Of a stretch of 64,000 nucleotides of DNA, positions 1 through 12,040 are shown one piece after another. A program made the position numbers and the translations under genes. The DNA is taken from positions 39,015,501 through 39,079,500 of the forward strand of contig NC_133185.1 in the NCBI RefSeq assembly GCF_049306965.1, given 5' to 3'. Numbering within the stretch: the stretch's first letter is position 1; each line of letters starts with the position of its first letter. This DNA is from Danio rerio. Lineage: Eukaryota > Chordata > Actinopteri > Cypriniformes > Danionidae. The notes beneath the pieces are model-generated. The model was not told where the DNA came from. It did not search any database and was given only the letters and a program-made list of their open reading frames with translations.

Positions 1-780
1 GCAATGATGGATCATTGAAACGGATGCCTTTCTACTGTACTTGTTCAAGAATGTCTTTAAAAACCCTGAAGAAGATGGGACGATAAAGGATACTGTTTGT
101 ATGTCTTCGGTCATTGTCACAACTGTTTGAAGCTATAAGCTTGTGTCTTCGTGAACCTGTCCATCACTGACGTACCGCTAAATATCAGCCTCCGCACAGA
201 CATTCAGCTGATAAGCTACTACTGATGAAGCTGATTCTTCTTCAAGTGCTGATATGAGATTGTCCAGCTGTTTTTCAATCGACGTCCTGCACCCCGTCGT
301 ACACAGGCTCACGTTGTAGGGTAAATTTGTATTTAAGAAATCTGTGTGTTGAACAGTTTGTCAGTTCAAGTTGCCAAGCATGCATTATTGTATTTACTTT
401 CAAACTGTATTTATTAAAAGTTGTATTTTATTATGTTATTTGTATAAAGTGGAAAAAGGGAGGCATCACATGGAGATTAGTCTGTGTCACTAGTGCATGC
501 CTAGACAGATTGCACATTGTAAAGCCTCTTTGGAACAATTGTCTTGGTTTTTCCTCGCCTAAAATGTAAATATTTAAAGCTTTTGTGAAGTAAATTGTGC
601 TCTCTTGTTGAGATTCTCCAGTTTCTTCTTTGATTTGCTGAGGCATGGAATATGGATGTCGATTTTACCTCAAGACCACTTGCTTAGGATGTTGATTTGA
701 AGCAAAAAAAAAAATGTAAGTCACATTCCATACAGTACCTCACATACACTGATTGTTTAGCTTCCTAATAGTAAATTGTC
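1..780. other. No gene recognised (left edge)
   Basis: AT-rich sequence with only short chance reading frames. In human, FRY lies beside ZAR1L and points towards it, so this could be the 3' untranslated end of a fry-like gene; that is inference only, as no FRY coding sequence is seen. Confidence 0.3.
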
Positions 781-783
781 GCA

Positions 784-920
784 TTATTCATTCATTCATT
801 TTCATCCGCTTTTCTGGGGCCAGTAGTCTCAGGGGATTCTGAGGCGTTCCCAGGCCACCTGAGAGACTTGGTTCCGGGTCTTCCTCGAGTCCTTTCTCCA
901 ATTTTTCAATTCTTTTTATA
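784..920. repeat. Interspersed repeat fragment
   Basis: Short block with a TCATTCATTC start and a GAGGCGTTCCCAGGCC core followed by GGTCTTCCTCGAG. This core resembles a repeat scattered through many fish genomes. The family was not identified. Confidence 0.35.
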
Positions 921-959
921 GCCTGATGTATTTATTTGAGGGAGACCTAAAGTGTCAGA

Positions 960-1530
960 ATATCTGGCATGTATTCAGAAATGAAGACCAACTCATCTAA
1001 ATTTATTTCTAGAGCACTTCCAACCAATCACAATGGGTACCAATGTGCTGTACACATAATACATGCAAACATACAAGGAACAAAAGTACATAAACTCAAC
1101 ACACAGCTAATGAAAATAAGTGTTTTCAGTGACCTCTGAAAAGACTCAAAAGTAGGAGACTTTAAGGAGAGTGGAAGAATGTTTCAAAGTCTTGGAGCTG
1201 CTACTGAAAGAGCTCCATCACCTCAACATTTTAAGCATGATTGTGGAACTTGCAAATAGAGTCGATCCTTGGTGTAAAGAGAGAGCTCACTTAATTAGCT
1301 CAAAAATATACTCTGGGTCGAGACCATTGAGGGATTTAAAAACCATACAGCAGTCATTCTAAACTGGATTGGTAGCCAGTGCAGGGAAACCAGTATAGGT
1401 GTGATACAATGGGTTACAAAAATCCAGATGAGAAGAGATGAAGGCATAAACAACCTGCTCAAAGTCACTGAAAAGAAGGACAGACTTCAGGCAAAGACTA
1501 TAGAAAACCCAAGACTTGTTACTTATTTAG
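960..1530. repeat. Fish interspersed repeat, family unassigned
   Basis: Contains the phrase GGATTGGTAGCCAGTGCAGG, preceded by purine-rich text on 'rescued' low-complexity codons. It resembles an old dispersed repeat seen across teleosts. A 63-residue reading frame inside it has no recognisable domain, and no ends or target duplications are visible. Confidence 0.35.
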
Positions 1531-1547
1531 TTTTGAATGGGGGAGGG

Positions 1548-1900
1548 GTGTAACAGCAAATATGGCAAATTAAGCCCCGCCTTCTAGTACAAGAACCAAT
1601 CAACGATAGCTATAGACTGACGTTTTCCCAGGGGAGGGGCTGGTACCAGATGCGAGTTTATGCAGATTGTCTGTGACTAAAACGTTTAGAAATTAAGCTA
1701 GAGACAGTTGTTGTTTGATGTAATTGTTTAATAATATTTAATCGTAAGCTTGGCAAGCAATTTGAGAATTTGATATTTCTCCATTCAGATAAACTGCATG
1801 AGCATACTGCCCGTGAGCAGAGATGGTTTCAAAGATGATCATCGAGTGGAAGGACTTGCCTTAAAAGGGACTTTGCTTTAATTTCAGCTTAGTCAAAAAT
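1548..1900 (+). repeat. Dispersed repeat, partner of 48186-48600
   Basis: Shares ordered blocks with 48186-48600: AAGCCCCGCCTTCTAGTAC, CCAGGGGAGGGGCT, GATGYGAGTTT, CTTGGCAAGCA and the CCATTCA run. The two are clearly the same family, diverged by many substitutions. No coding capacity or terminal repeats were recognised. Confidence 0.6.
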
Positions 1901-1914
1901 AACTCTAGGACTTG

Positions 1915-2319
1915 CACTGCAAAAAATACTTCTTACTTAGATTTTTGTCTTGTTTCTAGTCCAAATATCTAAAAATTCCTAAATCAAGAAGAATTTTCTA
2001 CACAAGCACAACATAGTGTCTTGTTTTGAGAAACATGCCATTATTAAAGCGAGTTTTTCCTTCAAACAAGCAAAATAATCTGCCAATGGGGTAAGCAAAA
2101 TAATCTTGCGTCAAAAGAAAAAACAAGATTAATTTGCTTACCCCATTGGCAGATTATTTTGCTTGAAGGAAAAACTCACTTATTATTGGTATATTATTTC
2201 TCAAAACAAGACACTATGTTTTGCTTGTCAAGAAAAAAAGTCTTCTTGATATGAGAAATTTAGATATTTAGACTAGAAACAAGACAAAAATCTAAACAAG
2301 AAAAGCATTTTTTGCAGTG
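1915..2319. mobile_element. Palindromic MITE (~405 bp)
   Basis: Starts CACTGCAAAAAAT and ends ATTTTTTGCAGTG. The two halves are near-perfect reverse complements along their whole length; for example TGCCAATGGGGTAAGCAAA on the left is mirrored by TTTGCTTACCCCATTGGCA on the right. The centre is a short A/T-rich loop near 2105-2130. It has no coding capacity and fits a non-autonomous DNA transposon. A degraded fragment of the same family lies at 35290-35475 in an rfc3 intron. Confidence 0.75.
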
Positions 2320-2575
2320 TGAGGAATGAATTTTTCCAGCAAGCAATTACAGATTGCCATTAGAAGTCAAACCTTTGACCAAAATAAGAAAATTCACACT
2401 TGTCCTCATTCAATTGAAGATAGTTATTTGCTAGCAATGTTATTCGAGAGAGGGGGAGGGGGGAAAAAATTAAAAAATGGCCAAAGGATGAGAATTAACA
2501 GCACATGTTCCATCTCTGGGATAACAATCTCCATGTCCTTCACAAAACACAGACGCTGGCATTATGCTGCAATAC
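2320..2575. other. Spacer downstream of zar1l
   Basis: No gene or repeat recognised. It holds a G-rich run near 2450-2465 and the likely 3' boundary of the zar1l transcript. Confidence 0.4.
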
Positions 2576-2581
2576 TTTATT
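2576..2581 (-). promoter_or_regulatory. Candidate poly(A) signal of zar1l
   Basis: TTTATT on plus reads AATAAA on minus, about 140 bases past the zar1l stop codon. It is the first canonical hexamer noticed downstream. Confidence 0.5.
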
Positions 2582-2719
2582 AATTTATAAATTTATACAT
2601 TAGACATACAAAAACATACACCATTCATCCCACCCAATATGATTGCATGGGCCGCCAATGCAGATTCTAAAACTCATTGTCGTCATCATCATCATCTTCA
2701 TTATTATTGACCAGAACAA

Positions 2720-4567
2720 TCAGACTATGTACTTGAAACTGTAGATAGTGTCACAGGACAGGCCTTTGCCCTTGCAGCGTCCGCACAGATCCTGGCGATG
2801 AGGACGCCGCATGTCAATGTGCCTCTGCTTGCGTTCACAGCAGCAGCGAGCCTTACAGCAAACCTGAAGCAGAGGAATAATACAAAAAGCTTTAAATACA
2901 TAGGAAACGGCCCAGAAGTCTTTAAATAAAGCCTAAAATTTGATTGGCAGCAAGAACACCCAATGAAAAGTGCTGTATTTAAGGCCATTCGCAAATTTGA
3001 CTTCATGTTTATAAGCGGGATTTCACCAAGTAGGATATGTTCCTGGATTAACATCAATGTTGATCCCGGAACATTCCAATCAGCTGATCAAAATTAAGGA
3101 ATAGGTTACATCTACATGGTCAAACTATTATTCCCCTCTGATTTGGGGAATAATTTACAGTTATCGCTGGGTTTAGGGATAGGGAAAGGATTACATTTTC
3201 CATCAAAAATGACATTTCAGAATCAACATCAATGTTAATCCATGATTAAATCATGCTTGGCAGAATTACACCGTTTATTAGTCAAGGATATGGTATACCG
3301 GCATGTACCTAGACATAATTGCAATCCATAAAGAGATTTTATATTATGCCAACAGCTACCTGGCACTGAATGGACTCCACCCTATATGGATTCAGCCCTG
3401 CTTGGCACTTCCTGCAGTGCTGCTTGAAGTACACCTGTGGTGAGGATGAAATTTAATACAGACTTAACTTTAAAATTTTAAAAAGGACATTTGAAGAGAG
3501 AGCGAGAAAAAAAAAGTTAATAAATATAGCGTTTACCTTAGAGGTTCCTGAAATGCACCACACAAATGCACTTTCCCATCGGATATTGCACTTACTGCAG
3601 TGATAAAATCCATACTTCTGCTCCAGAAACTAAACAAAAATACACTGTTAATGTTTTAACTGAAGAAAATAAACGTTAATTAGATTAAATATTCACGTTC
3701 TGAAATGGGTTTAAAACAAAAAAGACAAAATGCTCAACAGCTGTACTTGTCCAATCAGCATTAAGCTTTAATCTAGTATTTGCATATTCATGAACCAACT
3801 TAACGTCAAATCGGCCGTTACTGATGTTGCCTGAAGACTTCAAATCAAGGATTAGTTACGAACTTTAAAATGTACAATATTAACCACAGTATTTTACAGG
3901 AAGCAGTAGTTGGTGTGGTAAACTTGCTCACTCAACAAACCTGAAAATTAGACCGTTTATCGCGTTGAATCAGCGACTTCTCGTGTCGTGACTCGTCGTG
4001 AGTCTTTTCATCCGGTTTGCAGAACTCGTCATCATCTTCATCCTCCGTCTCGCTGTCCGTCTTCCGGTCCTCTTCCTTTCCATCGTCCTTACTTTCACCG
4101 GCAGTCGTGGATAAGGAGAAAATCCTGCGGTCGAAGACTGGAGAGTAGATGGCTACCGGCCGGGAGAAGCGCACGGAGTTGACTGGTGTATTCGGCAGCG
4201 TGTCTTTCAGAGGGCTGACGGTGTACGGCTTTCTAGGTGAGTCCCATTTATCACCGCGATAAAACAGCGTTTTGGGCCCGAGCGAGCACTGGATAACGGC
4301 ATCTACCTTTGGGTTTACCTGCACACCGAACTCTTTAGTGTTGGCCTTGCGGAGGCGCGGGGTTAAGTTCGGGTTTACCTGAGATAATATCGCCTTTAAC
4401 TGCGCGCGCTTGTAAACGTCGAAGTAATCAGGGGCGTCTGGCGCTATGTAGAAATTGTTTCCCTTTTTGTTCCAGTTTTGGTGCTTAAATTTCGCGTTGC
4501 TGGGATAAAAGGGGAAATAGCCAGGGTACCGTCCACAGTTGTAAGGTGGAATGATGAAGTCCTCCAT
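2720..4567 (-). CDS. zar1l: Zygote arrest protein 1-like (zar1l)
   Basis: Coding exons on minus: 4567-3941, 3629-3537, 3434-3360 and 2863-2720. Together they encode 312 residues and the phases join cleanly. ZAR1-family proteins are oocyte RNA-binding proteins that hold maternal mRNAs translationally repressed. The N-terminus (MEDFIIPPYN) fits ZAR1L, and DYFDVYKRAQLKAILSQVNP followed by TKEFGVQVNPKVD is the family's conserved N-terminal block. Residues ~160-205 are an acidic, disordered linker. Exons 2-4 (residues 210-312) form the C-terminal zinc domain, with CSKC, CRKC, CQVCC, CCC and CGRC pairs and the QDLCGRCKGKGLSCD signature. The reading frame stays open 5' of residue 1 but has no upstream in-frame ATG before a stop, so the ATG at 4567 is chosen. 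In human, ZAR1L lies head-to-head with BRCA2; no brca2 is seen here. Confidence 0.93.
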
Positions 4568-5030
4568 TTTTTTTGGTGGGATCACGAGGAAAAGATGTCC
4601 TGAATATTTATGATCTTGCTTAGCACACGCCTTAATTAGTGCGAGCTCATCAGCATTGATCAGGTGTGGGCGTGGCACATGAACGCGCTTTCGATTGTTT
4701 TTAATGCATAAACTACCCCTGCATTTACTGTTTAGTATTTAATACAGTCAATGCATTAAAGTTATAACTGCAAGTTGGTATTTGTCATTAAAAGTCACTC
4801 ATTGATGTTTTTCCAGCATTAACATACTTTTGTTGGCAAAGTAGCAGCAAAAATTATAGTGAGATGATCACTGTAATGTATACTAAGCATGGGACGATAA
4901 CTGTTTTTAAGGTATACCGTGGTTTGGAAAAGTCAAGGTTTTAAAACCACCAAAATTTTCGTCAAAACCGTTCCTCGGGTATGGACAACAGTATTTTCAG
5001 TAGAAAAGATTGTTTTAAATTGTAAAGAAA
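4568..5030. other. zar1l 5' flank and repeat debris
   Basis: Upstream of zar1l. From about 4905 to 4990 the phrases GGTATACCGTGGTTTG and AAGTCAAGGTTTTAAAACC look like a degraded piece of the GTATACCG family seen intact at 6882-7948. No promoter motif was assigned. Confidence 0.35.
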
Positions 5031-5256
5031 TCATTCATTCATTTTCTTTTCGGCTTAGTCCCTTTATTCAGCTGTGGGGTCGCCACAGCTGAATGAACCA
5101 CTATCTCATCCAGTATATGTTTTATGCAGCGGATGCCCTTCCAGCTGCAACCCATCACTGGGAAACAAACACACATACACTACGATCAATTTGAGCATAC
5201 CCCGTTCACCTATACCACATGTCTTTGGACTTTTGGGGAAACCAGATGCATCTTAG
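5031..5256 (-). mobile_element. DANA SINE, 5'-truncated
   Basis: Reverse-strand copy of the zebrafish DANA SINE. It opens with the (ATTC)n tail and TTTTCTTTTCGGCTTAGTCC, then GGTCGCCACAGCTGAATGAACC, GCGGATGCCCTTCCAGCTGCAA and CATGTCTTTGGACT. The tRNA-derived head is missing. Confidence 0.85.
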
Positions 5257-6881
5257 GACAACAGACATGGCGTTTATATTTCAAGCATTAACTGTCACCA
5301 GTGACAATGCAAATCAGCATGTTTATCATGTCACACATCAGCTGTTGAAATATATCTGTGGTTGCTATTTGTGTGGCCGAGCATTAGACACACACTCAGT
5401 CATCCACAGAGTATATGCAGACAAAACTTTAGCTTTTTGTTTGTTGTTGTACATATTGAAGGGGTAGTTTAAATTGCTATGAAAATACTACAAATAATAG
5501 GCTTAATAATTATTATTCTGTCCCAACCAATTGTATTGTCCCAATATTGTAAAACAGCAGAAAACAGTTTGGGTAACTTAAGTGACTTTACTGCTAATTG
5601 TTCTTCTCGATATCTTTATTTCCTGTAAAAATACAACAAAGCGGGGGTAGGTAAGTACATATTCACATCTATTTTTACAAGTTCAATTCAACCAGCAGTA
5701 CAATTTTACTAATGTACATAGTTTTTATGCAAACCTTAATAAGCATATGAGAAAAATCTAATAAATGAGACCTTTTGGATCAAATATTATCAAATTGATC
5801 ATATTTGTTACACCACCAGCATAACGTGAAAGCCATGAAAAAAAGTGTTTGTACAACAAAATACAAATTTTATAAAACAGATTCTAATCAAACAACCCTT
5901 GAATATTTACAAAAATAGAGCTTTAGTAAAAATAGAGCACTTACAGACTTATATTTCATCATTTAAATCAGCCACAGAATTAAAACACGTGTGTGTTACT
6001 CTTGACGTCTTTAGTCAGCCATATTGGAGCTACTGAATGTAAACAATGCCACCAAACTGTCTGAAATTCGCATATGTTGCCGATTATTGCTGCTGAAAAT
6101 GATCAATCATTGTCTTGTTTTTTTGTTGTACTAATCGGTCGATTGGAAAAGAAAATTTATAACAAATCAAAAGAAAAAAAAGCTGAGTACCTAATAATAA
6201 CAAATAATAATTTTAAAAGCTAATTTCGAATAACCTATTTATTTTGTCTTTGCCATGATGACATGACAGTACATAATATTTGACTAGTTATTTTGCAAGA
6301 CACTTGTTTTCAGTTTAAAGGCTTAACAAGGTTAACTATAAGTCATTGGACAACAGTGGTTTGTTCTGTATAGCCAATCGGGTGAAATAAAAATCAGATT
6401 TGGGGCTAATAAAATTGAGCTTAAAATTGTTTTAATAAAAAAATACAATCTGATTTTATTCCTGCCAAACTACCTTTTACCACTTTTTTTGCCCCATTAA
6501 ACAGCACTTGGAAATCCAACAAATTTTTGGAAAAGTATTAAGTTTTACATGAGAGCTAATAATTTTGCCTTCAGCTGTAATTTCCACATATTAAATTCAG
6601 TTTGTCAAAAAATTGCACCCTTTCCTGCATACTAAGTCCTCAGTATGGTTAAGCAGACTCCAAACATTTATGTCCCCCATGGTTTATTCTCATAAATAGG
6701 CAGGACAATGTATTCAGTAGCATATTAACTATTAACTAATCCATGCAGTTGTTTACATCAGAGTATCACCAGTATGACTGCGCTTTAAACAGATCAAGTC
6801 TTAACCCTCTATTATATAATCAAGGATGAATTTCTTGTCAACATCGCAAGTTTCTGCGTCTAACTTCAAATATTAATGTTA
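5257..6881. other. Intergenic, AT-rich, old repeat remnants
   Basis: No gene seen. About 6225-6650 is a degraded copy of the abundant GTCAGAATTATTAGCC family; the phrases TTTGCCATGATGACA, ATATTTGACTAG and GTGGTTTGTTCTGTA survive. The rest is unassigned. Confidence 0.4.
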
Positions 6882-7948
6882 TAGGGTTGTAACAATATAC
6901 CGGTATGACGGTTTACCACGATTTGAACGTGCACGATTATCATACCATGAATAATTGATTATCAACGGTTTTAACCCTTAAAGACAGAGACAGCCGCCCG
7001 CGGCTAAAAATAATGATTGCTCTTAAATGTTTAATAACTTTTGATCCGCTGATCCGATTCATACGATTCAAAGATTGGCATAAAGAAGAGAATCTCAGCT
7101 TTCCAGTGCTGTATCACATAACATTCGCGGACTTTCAGAGGCTCCGGAATCAGTGCGGTTACGTCATCAACATTTGACAACGCTGATTTGACAAAGAAAC
7201 GCTCGTCACTGTGTCTCCGGACAAACCAGACATGATATATTGATGCATTGTCCCTCCTCCATGCCCAGATTGGTTCAAACTCGCTATATCACAACCAATA
7301 AGCATAGGTTTCGCTTTTGTTTGTAGACCAAGCTTTTTGAACAACACGGAATGAGAGATAGGCATACATTTATGCGCGGCTAAATAAAACGCAAAAAAAA
7401 AAAGTTTTGCATGAAATAATTCTCATACTAAGTACTTTTGCATGCACAGCAGCACAGAAACATGACAAAACAGTGACACAGCAAAGACGAACTGCTGCTC
7501 TTGCTGTTTTCAAAAGACGCAAATGAAGGTGCAGCTGTTTGTCTGCATTGCAGACAACCATATCCAAATCCATATCGATAGACAACCATATCCATGCTGG
7601 CACATAAAACCTAAGGATGTTCCATATTGAATCTAGTTTCGTTATGTAACTATTTATAGTATAGTAAATATTTATATCTATTTTTTACTGAGGATTTGCA
7701 CCATGTTTATTTGGACTTTATTTGGACTTTGACACATTATTTATTATTTTCTTATTTTTTTATTTGTTCATTGTAAGTGGTGTTGTTTATAGTAACTAAA
7801 AATATATTATTTGGAAAAAGTCAAATTTGCTTCACTGTTCTATTATTTTGTAACATTTGTAACATACCGTATACCGCGAAACCGTCAAACCGTGGTATTG
7901 TTTTAGACGATTATCATACCATGAAAAATTCATACCGTTACAACCCTA
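6882..7948. mobile_element. hAT-like DNA transposon, TIR TAGGGTTGTAAC
   Basis: Terminal inverted repeats TAGGGTTGTAAC...GTTACAACCCTA are flanked by the exact 8-bp duplication TAATGTTA at 6874-6881 and 7949-7956. Sub-terminal text is also mirrored: GATTATCATACCATGAA occurs near both ends. An 8-bp duplication is the hallmark of the hAT superfamily. At 1,067 bp with no transposase frame, it is non-autonomous. Confidence 0.85.
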
Positions 7949-7956
7949 TAATGTTA

Positions 7957-8905
7957 ACACCAGTTTGCTTTTACTGAAGAGCAGTAATAATTTGTTTGGC
8001 ATGTTGCTAGGCTTCAAATTAGTGTAGGGCAATAAAGGGTGGATTTTAAAACCCTCTGTTATGCTTTACTTTATGAAAGGCAAACAGAAGGAAGTAAACT
8101 GCAGGTTAACTAAAGCTCTTAAAATTCTTGGTTCACCATAGTTCAGACTTGACTTTACTACTTTAAGGTGTGCTTCTTTTGCTGAGAATGTTCCCCTGCA
8201 GTTTTATTATAGGTCTTTTTATGTTATATTTCATTGAAATAAACTGTGGTCTCAGTGCCAAAATTGTATTGTTAATTTTATTGTTTTATGATAAATTTAT
8301 GCATTGGTTAGCTCACAAAAGCACAAGCTTGTTTTTAGGAACGTTATCGTTGGATTCATGTGCTTTTGATCCTGATTCTGTAGTTAATAAGTGAACAGGA
8401 TTTGAGTGAGCATCCATCAGCCAAATACAGTGGAAGGCCTGATGGTGTTTCAGACACAAACATCACTCTTCAATATTTAAGCAAGTTCAATGTTCACTGA
8501 GTGTGTACATGATATTCCAGTTGAAAGCACAGTTTCTTTTGTTTGGTTTCCTTTTCCTGTTCTCCCTTTCCATCCAGCCATCTTTATTCAATAAGTTTAA
8601 TGATAGTCCTTTAACTTAGTGTATTAACGTTTTATTGATGAAAAACAACGTCATTGGCGTAGATTACAGTGAATAAAAAATGAATATAATAATCGGCTGA
8701 CAGCACTGGGTGGACATTGTTGCATTTCAGACACAGGTGCAACTGGTGATTTCAGCAGTGAAATGTCCCACTTCTGAACACAATGCATATTTCTGGTGGC
8801 ATTCTAGACGTTATTCCAATGTAGAAAGTAGGAAAACCTTTAATCCAGAGATATCTGGAATGCAGCATTACTAACGCTATCTCATGGCAATTCATAGGTT
8901 TTCAG
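7957..8905. other. Intergenic, nothing recognised
   Basis: AT-rich sequence with short chance frames only. No repeat ends, exon signals or RNA genes were recognised. Confidence 0.4.
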
Positions 8906-9060
8906 TGGCTAATTTGTATGAATTTGCATGATCTCATTTGTTCAATTTCGTAGGATTTGCTTATCCCCCAATGATGGTTGGGTTTGGGGTGGGGGGGATT
9001 GGTGCCATGCCCCCTTTTTAAAATCGTACAACTGAACATACTAATTCGTACAAATTAGCC
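8906..9060. mobile_element. Short MITE with TGGCTAATTTGTA ends
   Basis: Left end TGGCTAATTTGTATGAAT pairs with right end ATTCGTACAAATTAGCC. The interior is the G-rich GGTTGGGTTTGGGGTGGG. It matches the look of a very common zebrafish palindromic repeat and has no coding capacity. Confidence 0.65.
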
Positions 9061-9109
9061 AGTAAACTGACAAAACGTCAAATAGTTGTGTTTCCTTGTG
9101 CGATCGGCT

Positions 9110-9358
9110 GGCATTACTTACAACCAGTAAAAAGGGTACTGAAAAATCATACTCAAGCAAAATTACGATTACTTGCCCAAAAATGTAGTGCAAGTAAAGT
9201 AAAAGTATCTGTTGTAAATATTACTCGTATAATGAGTAAAAAAAAGACCTTTTAAAGGTAAAGGTACTCAAGAATAGTGTGTAGTGATTGTACGCTGTGA
9301 AAAGGTGATGCGTTTGCATGCAATTTTGTGCAGGGATGTGTAAATGTAACATTATGTA
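9110..9358. repeat. Interspersed repeat fragment (left part)
   Basis: GGGTACTGAAAAATCATACT followed by AGTAAAGTAAAAGTA matches a repeat start also seen at about 18020-18042. Together with 10085-10217 (ending AGTTTACACCACTGC) it may be one element split by the low-complexity tract between them. Confidence 0.4.
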
Positions 9359-9770
9359 GTGCATTCAGTTATCTTCCTATATTCCTTTCTTCCTTCGTTT
9401 TTTCATTCTGTCCTTCCTTTATTCATTCGTTTGTTTGTTTTTTTTCTTCATTCATTTTTTTCGGTAATTTTTAAAATTTATTTATTCCTTCTTTCATTTC
9501 TCCCTTCATTAGTCCACTCATTCATTCATTCGTTCATTCTTTTGTTCATTCATTAGGTCCTTTGTTCATTCATTCGTTCGTTCGTTGCTTCCTTCTGTCC
9601 TTTCTTCCTTCCTTTGTTCAGTCCTTCCTTGAATCCTTCCTTCATTCATTTGGTCCTTCCTTTTTTCATTAGTTCAGTCCTTCTTCCTTCATTTGGTCTT
9701 TCCTTCCATTCCTTGTTCGGCCCTTGCTTCATTCGGCCCTTCTTTCCTTTCTTCTTTTACTCCATTTAGT
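9359..9770 (+). repeat. Degenerate TTCATTC/CCTT pyrimidine-rich tract
   Basis: About 410 bases of imperfect tetra- and pentanucleotide units (ATTC, CTTC, GTTC, CCTT). The open frames across it, rich in Phe, Leu and Ser, are low-complexity artefacts. Confidence 0.85.
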
Positions 9771-10084
9771 GATTGTTTAAGGCTGTTTGGTGATTTCAGT
9801 CATCATCATACAGTCGACATCCTTAGTTTTCTCATCAGTGACATGCAGTCTATAAACAGTCCCTGGATCATTGTGAGTAAAGATTTTAGACATCTTCTTG
9901 GACATTTTAAATTCTTTCAAAAAGGTTTGGTGCATTTATAAATTGCCCATGTCTTCTGTTTGTTCAGTCTGATGCGATTTACTTTCTGTGTGCGATTTGA
10001 TTAACAGGAATAACAGGACTGATTTTTCTACTTTAGCCAATCACCATAGACAAGAAATAATAAAGTTGTGACTGCAGGTTGAAG

Positions 10085-10217
10085 GTAAGTAGTGAAGTAA
10101 AAGTACTGATACTACACTAAAAATATACTTGAAAAAGTTAAAAACACATTTTTAAAACTACTGAGTAAATTACAATTACAGTCATTTGAGTATTTGTAAT
10201 TAGTTAGTTTACACCAC
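10085..10217. repeat. Interspersed repeat fragment (right part)
   Basis: Begins AGTAGTGAAGTAAAAGTACT and ends ATTAGTTAGTTTACACCACTG. It is probably the other end of the family at 9110. Confidence 0.4.
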
Positions 10218-11480
10218 TGCTCACAACCATGCACATAGGGATTGCCCCGCAACAGGTTTTCCAAAGTAATGTTTATAAGTAAATGCGACTTTTTAACCTC
10301 TGCTCAGTATGTGAGGTGTGCTTTTTTAAAAGTTTTGTAATAAACACTCCAGGGTTTTACGAATGAGTATTTTAAAATGACCCTGTGTTAATGAACATTT
10401 TGAAGTATCCCATGAGAATCGAGTGATGGTAATTTGTAGTAAAAATTAGGATAAGGTTTTGCTTATTAATAAGAAATAAATTCTTGTTAACTGTTGGTTA
10501 CCAACACAGTCAGCTGCTCTAACAACTTGATGGAAACACCTAATTTGCATTTTTAACACTTTTTTTCGTAAAGATTATGAAGAAAACCCGATATAGGACC
10601 TATAAAAGGATAAAACAATTATTTTCATTTTTTGAGGTGTTTCCAATAAGATAATTCAACTATTTTGCACAGTTTATATTTATGGTTTAGACCTGTCATG
10701 GACAAATATATATGCCACAAAAATTAGCAGTAGGAGAAATACATTATTTTCACCAGCCAACATACATTTACACAACACTGACCTTCACCCATGACTTACA
10801 AACAAGCCCTGCGGAGAAACACAAGACTCACACCATTGATTTTCCCTCACCTGGATAGCACATAAAAGAATATTGTGTGATTAATAGGTGTTCATACAGG
10901 TATACAAATTATTTTAAATGACAAAGCCCAATGTTTTGCCTATGGATAGAAGCAACATATTTAATCCACTGAATTATGCACACACTGGTAATCAATCAGT
11001 CAGGCTGGCGAAAATAACCCAGATAATGTAATCGTGACCCCATCACATGGCTAGTTTAAAGCAAATAAAACAATCTCAGGGAACATATTATTGACATTAT
11101 CTTATTACAAAGCCAGTGTTTCCTTCTGTGTCCAGGTGCACATTATCACCAGCCTCCAGATGGAGAGATTTTTCATATATGCTGTCCAATATACGACACA
11201 TGCAATTCAGTCAAATGCACACGATTCCAAAAATAAAAGGGGTTATATGCACAAATAAACATCTTTATTTTACAACAGAAAATATTTTATGAAGACTCAA
11301 GAATCACAGTACAGCCCCAAAATACTAATTCATTTTGATTTTAATGCTGGGTTGCACAGGAATCCTTCATGTGTTATCTTATTCGGGGGTTGTTGTTGTG
11401 TGTTTTTTTATTTTTTACAGTGGATAGAACAAAACAATTAAGTTTCCCCAAAAAAGCCTTAAGAATTGTGTTGTTTTAAC
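10218..11480. other. Intergenic, nothing recognised
   Basis: No coding exon, RNA gene or repeat family could be supported. Confidence 0.35.
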
Positions 11481-11499
11481 TCATTTTAGGAATAGCTAA

Positions 11500-11960
11500 G
11501 AGATATAGCTAAGAGTTTGTCTTATAATGCCACTTTGGATTAGTCAATTTACTTATTGTTATATATTGTTGGTCTTTAGATGGCGGGAGGAAACCGGGGA
11601 ACCTGGGGAAAACCCAGGTGAGTACAGGGAAAACATGCAAACTCCGCACAGAAATGCCGACTGGCCTGGTAAGGGCTCGAACTAGTTGCTTTCTTGTTTT
11701 GAGGCAACATTGCTAACCAGCGGGCTGCCGTGGCGCCCTATCAGGAGGAGTAGGGGTGGGAGGGAGAATTCTTCAAGACGAAGATGACTATAGAAAAAAA
11801 ACTCTGGTTATTTACAGTATAGTGAGTCAGTGTTCATCTGATTTGTGCAATATGTGAATCTAATGCGCGACCAGTTGTGATCAATCATAAGCAGGTGATC
11901 CTTTGGAAATTAGTTTATAAATAAGCTGCACATAATGACACTGAGCAGGATGACTTAATT
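11500..11960 (-). repeat. Composite repeat carrying a reverse SINE-like core
   Basis: Contains a reverse SINE-like module (GGCGGGAGGAAACCGGGGAACC through GGGCTGCCGTGGCGCCC). It is followed by GGAGGAGTAGGGGTGGGAGG and GAAATTAGTTTATAAATAA. The same order of blocks recurs at 12440-12870, so the whole composite is one repeat family. Confidence 0.6.
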
Positions 11961-12040
11961 TTTTATATATAATTGAATTACTTTTTACACATTTAGGTGG
12001 ATTTAACATCAAAACAATTAAGAATTGTGTTGTTTCAGCT

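Noticed and set aside
4568-4678. Longer zar1l N-terminus beginning at a GTG
   Set aside because: Not an ATG, no homology to ZAR1L, and the downstream ATG gives the family-like MEDFIIPPYN start.
9359-9556. 65-codon open frame rich in Phe, Ser and Leu
   Set aside because: Translation of a degenerate pyrimidine-rich tetranucleotide tract.
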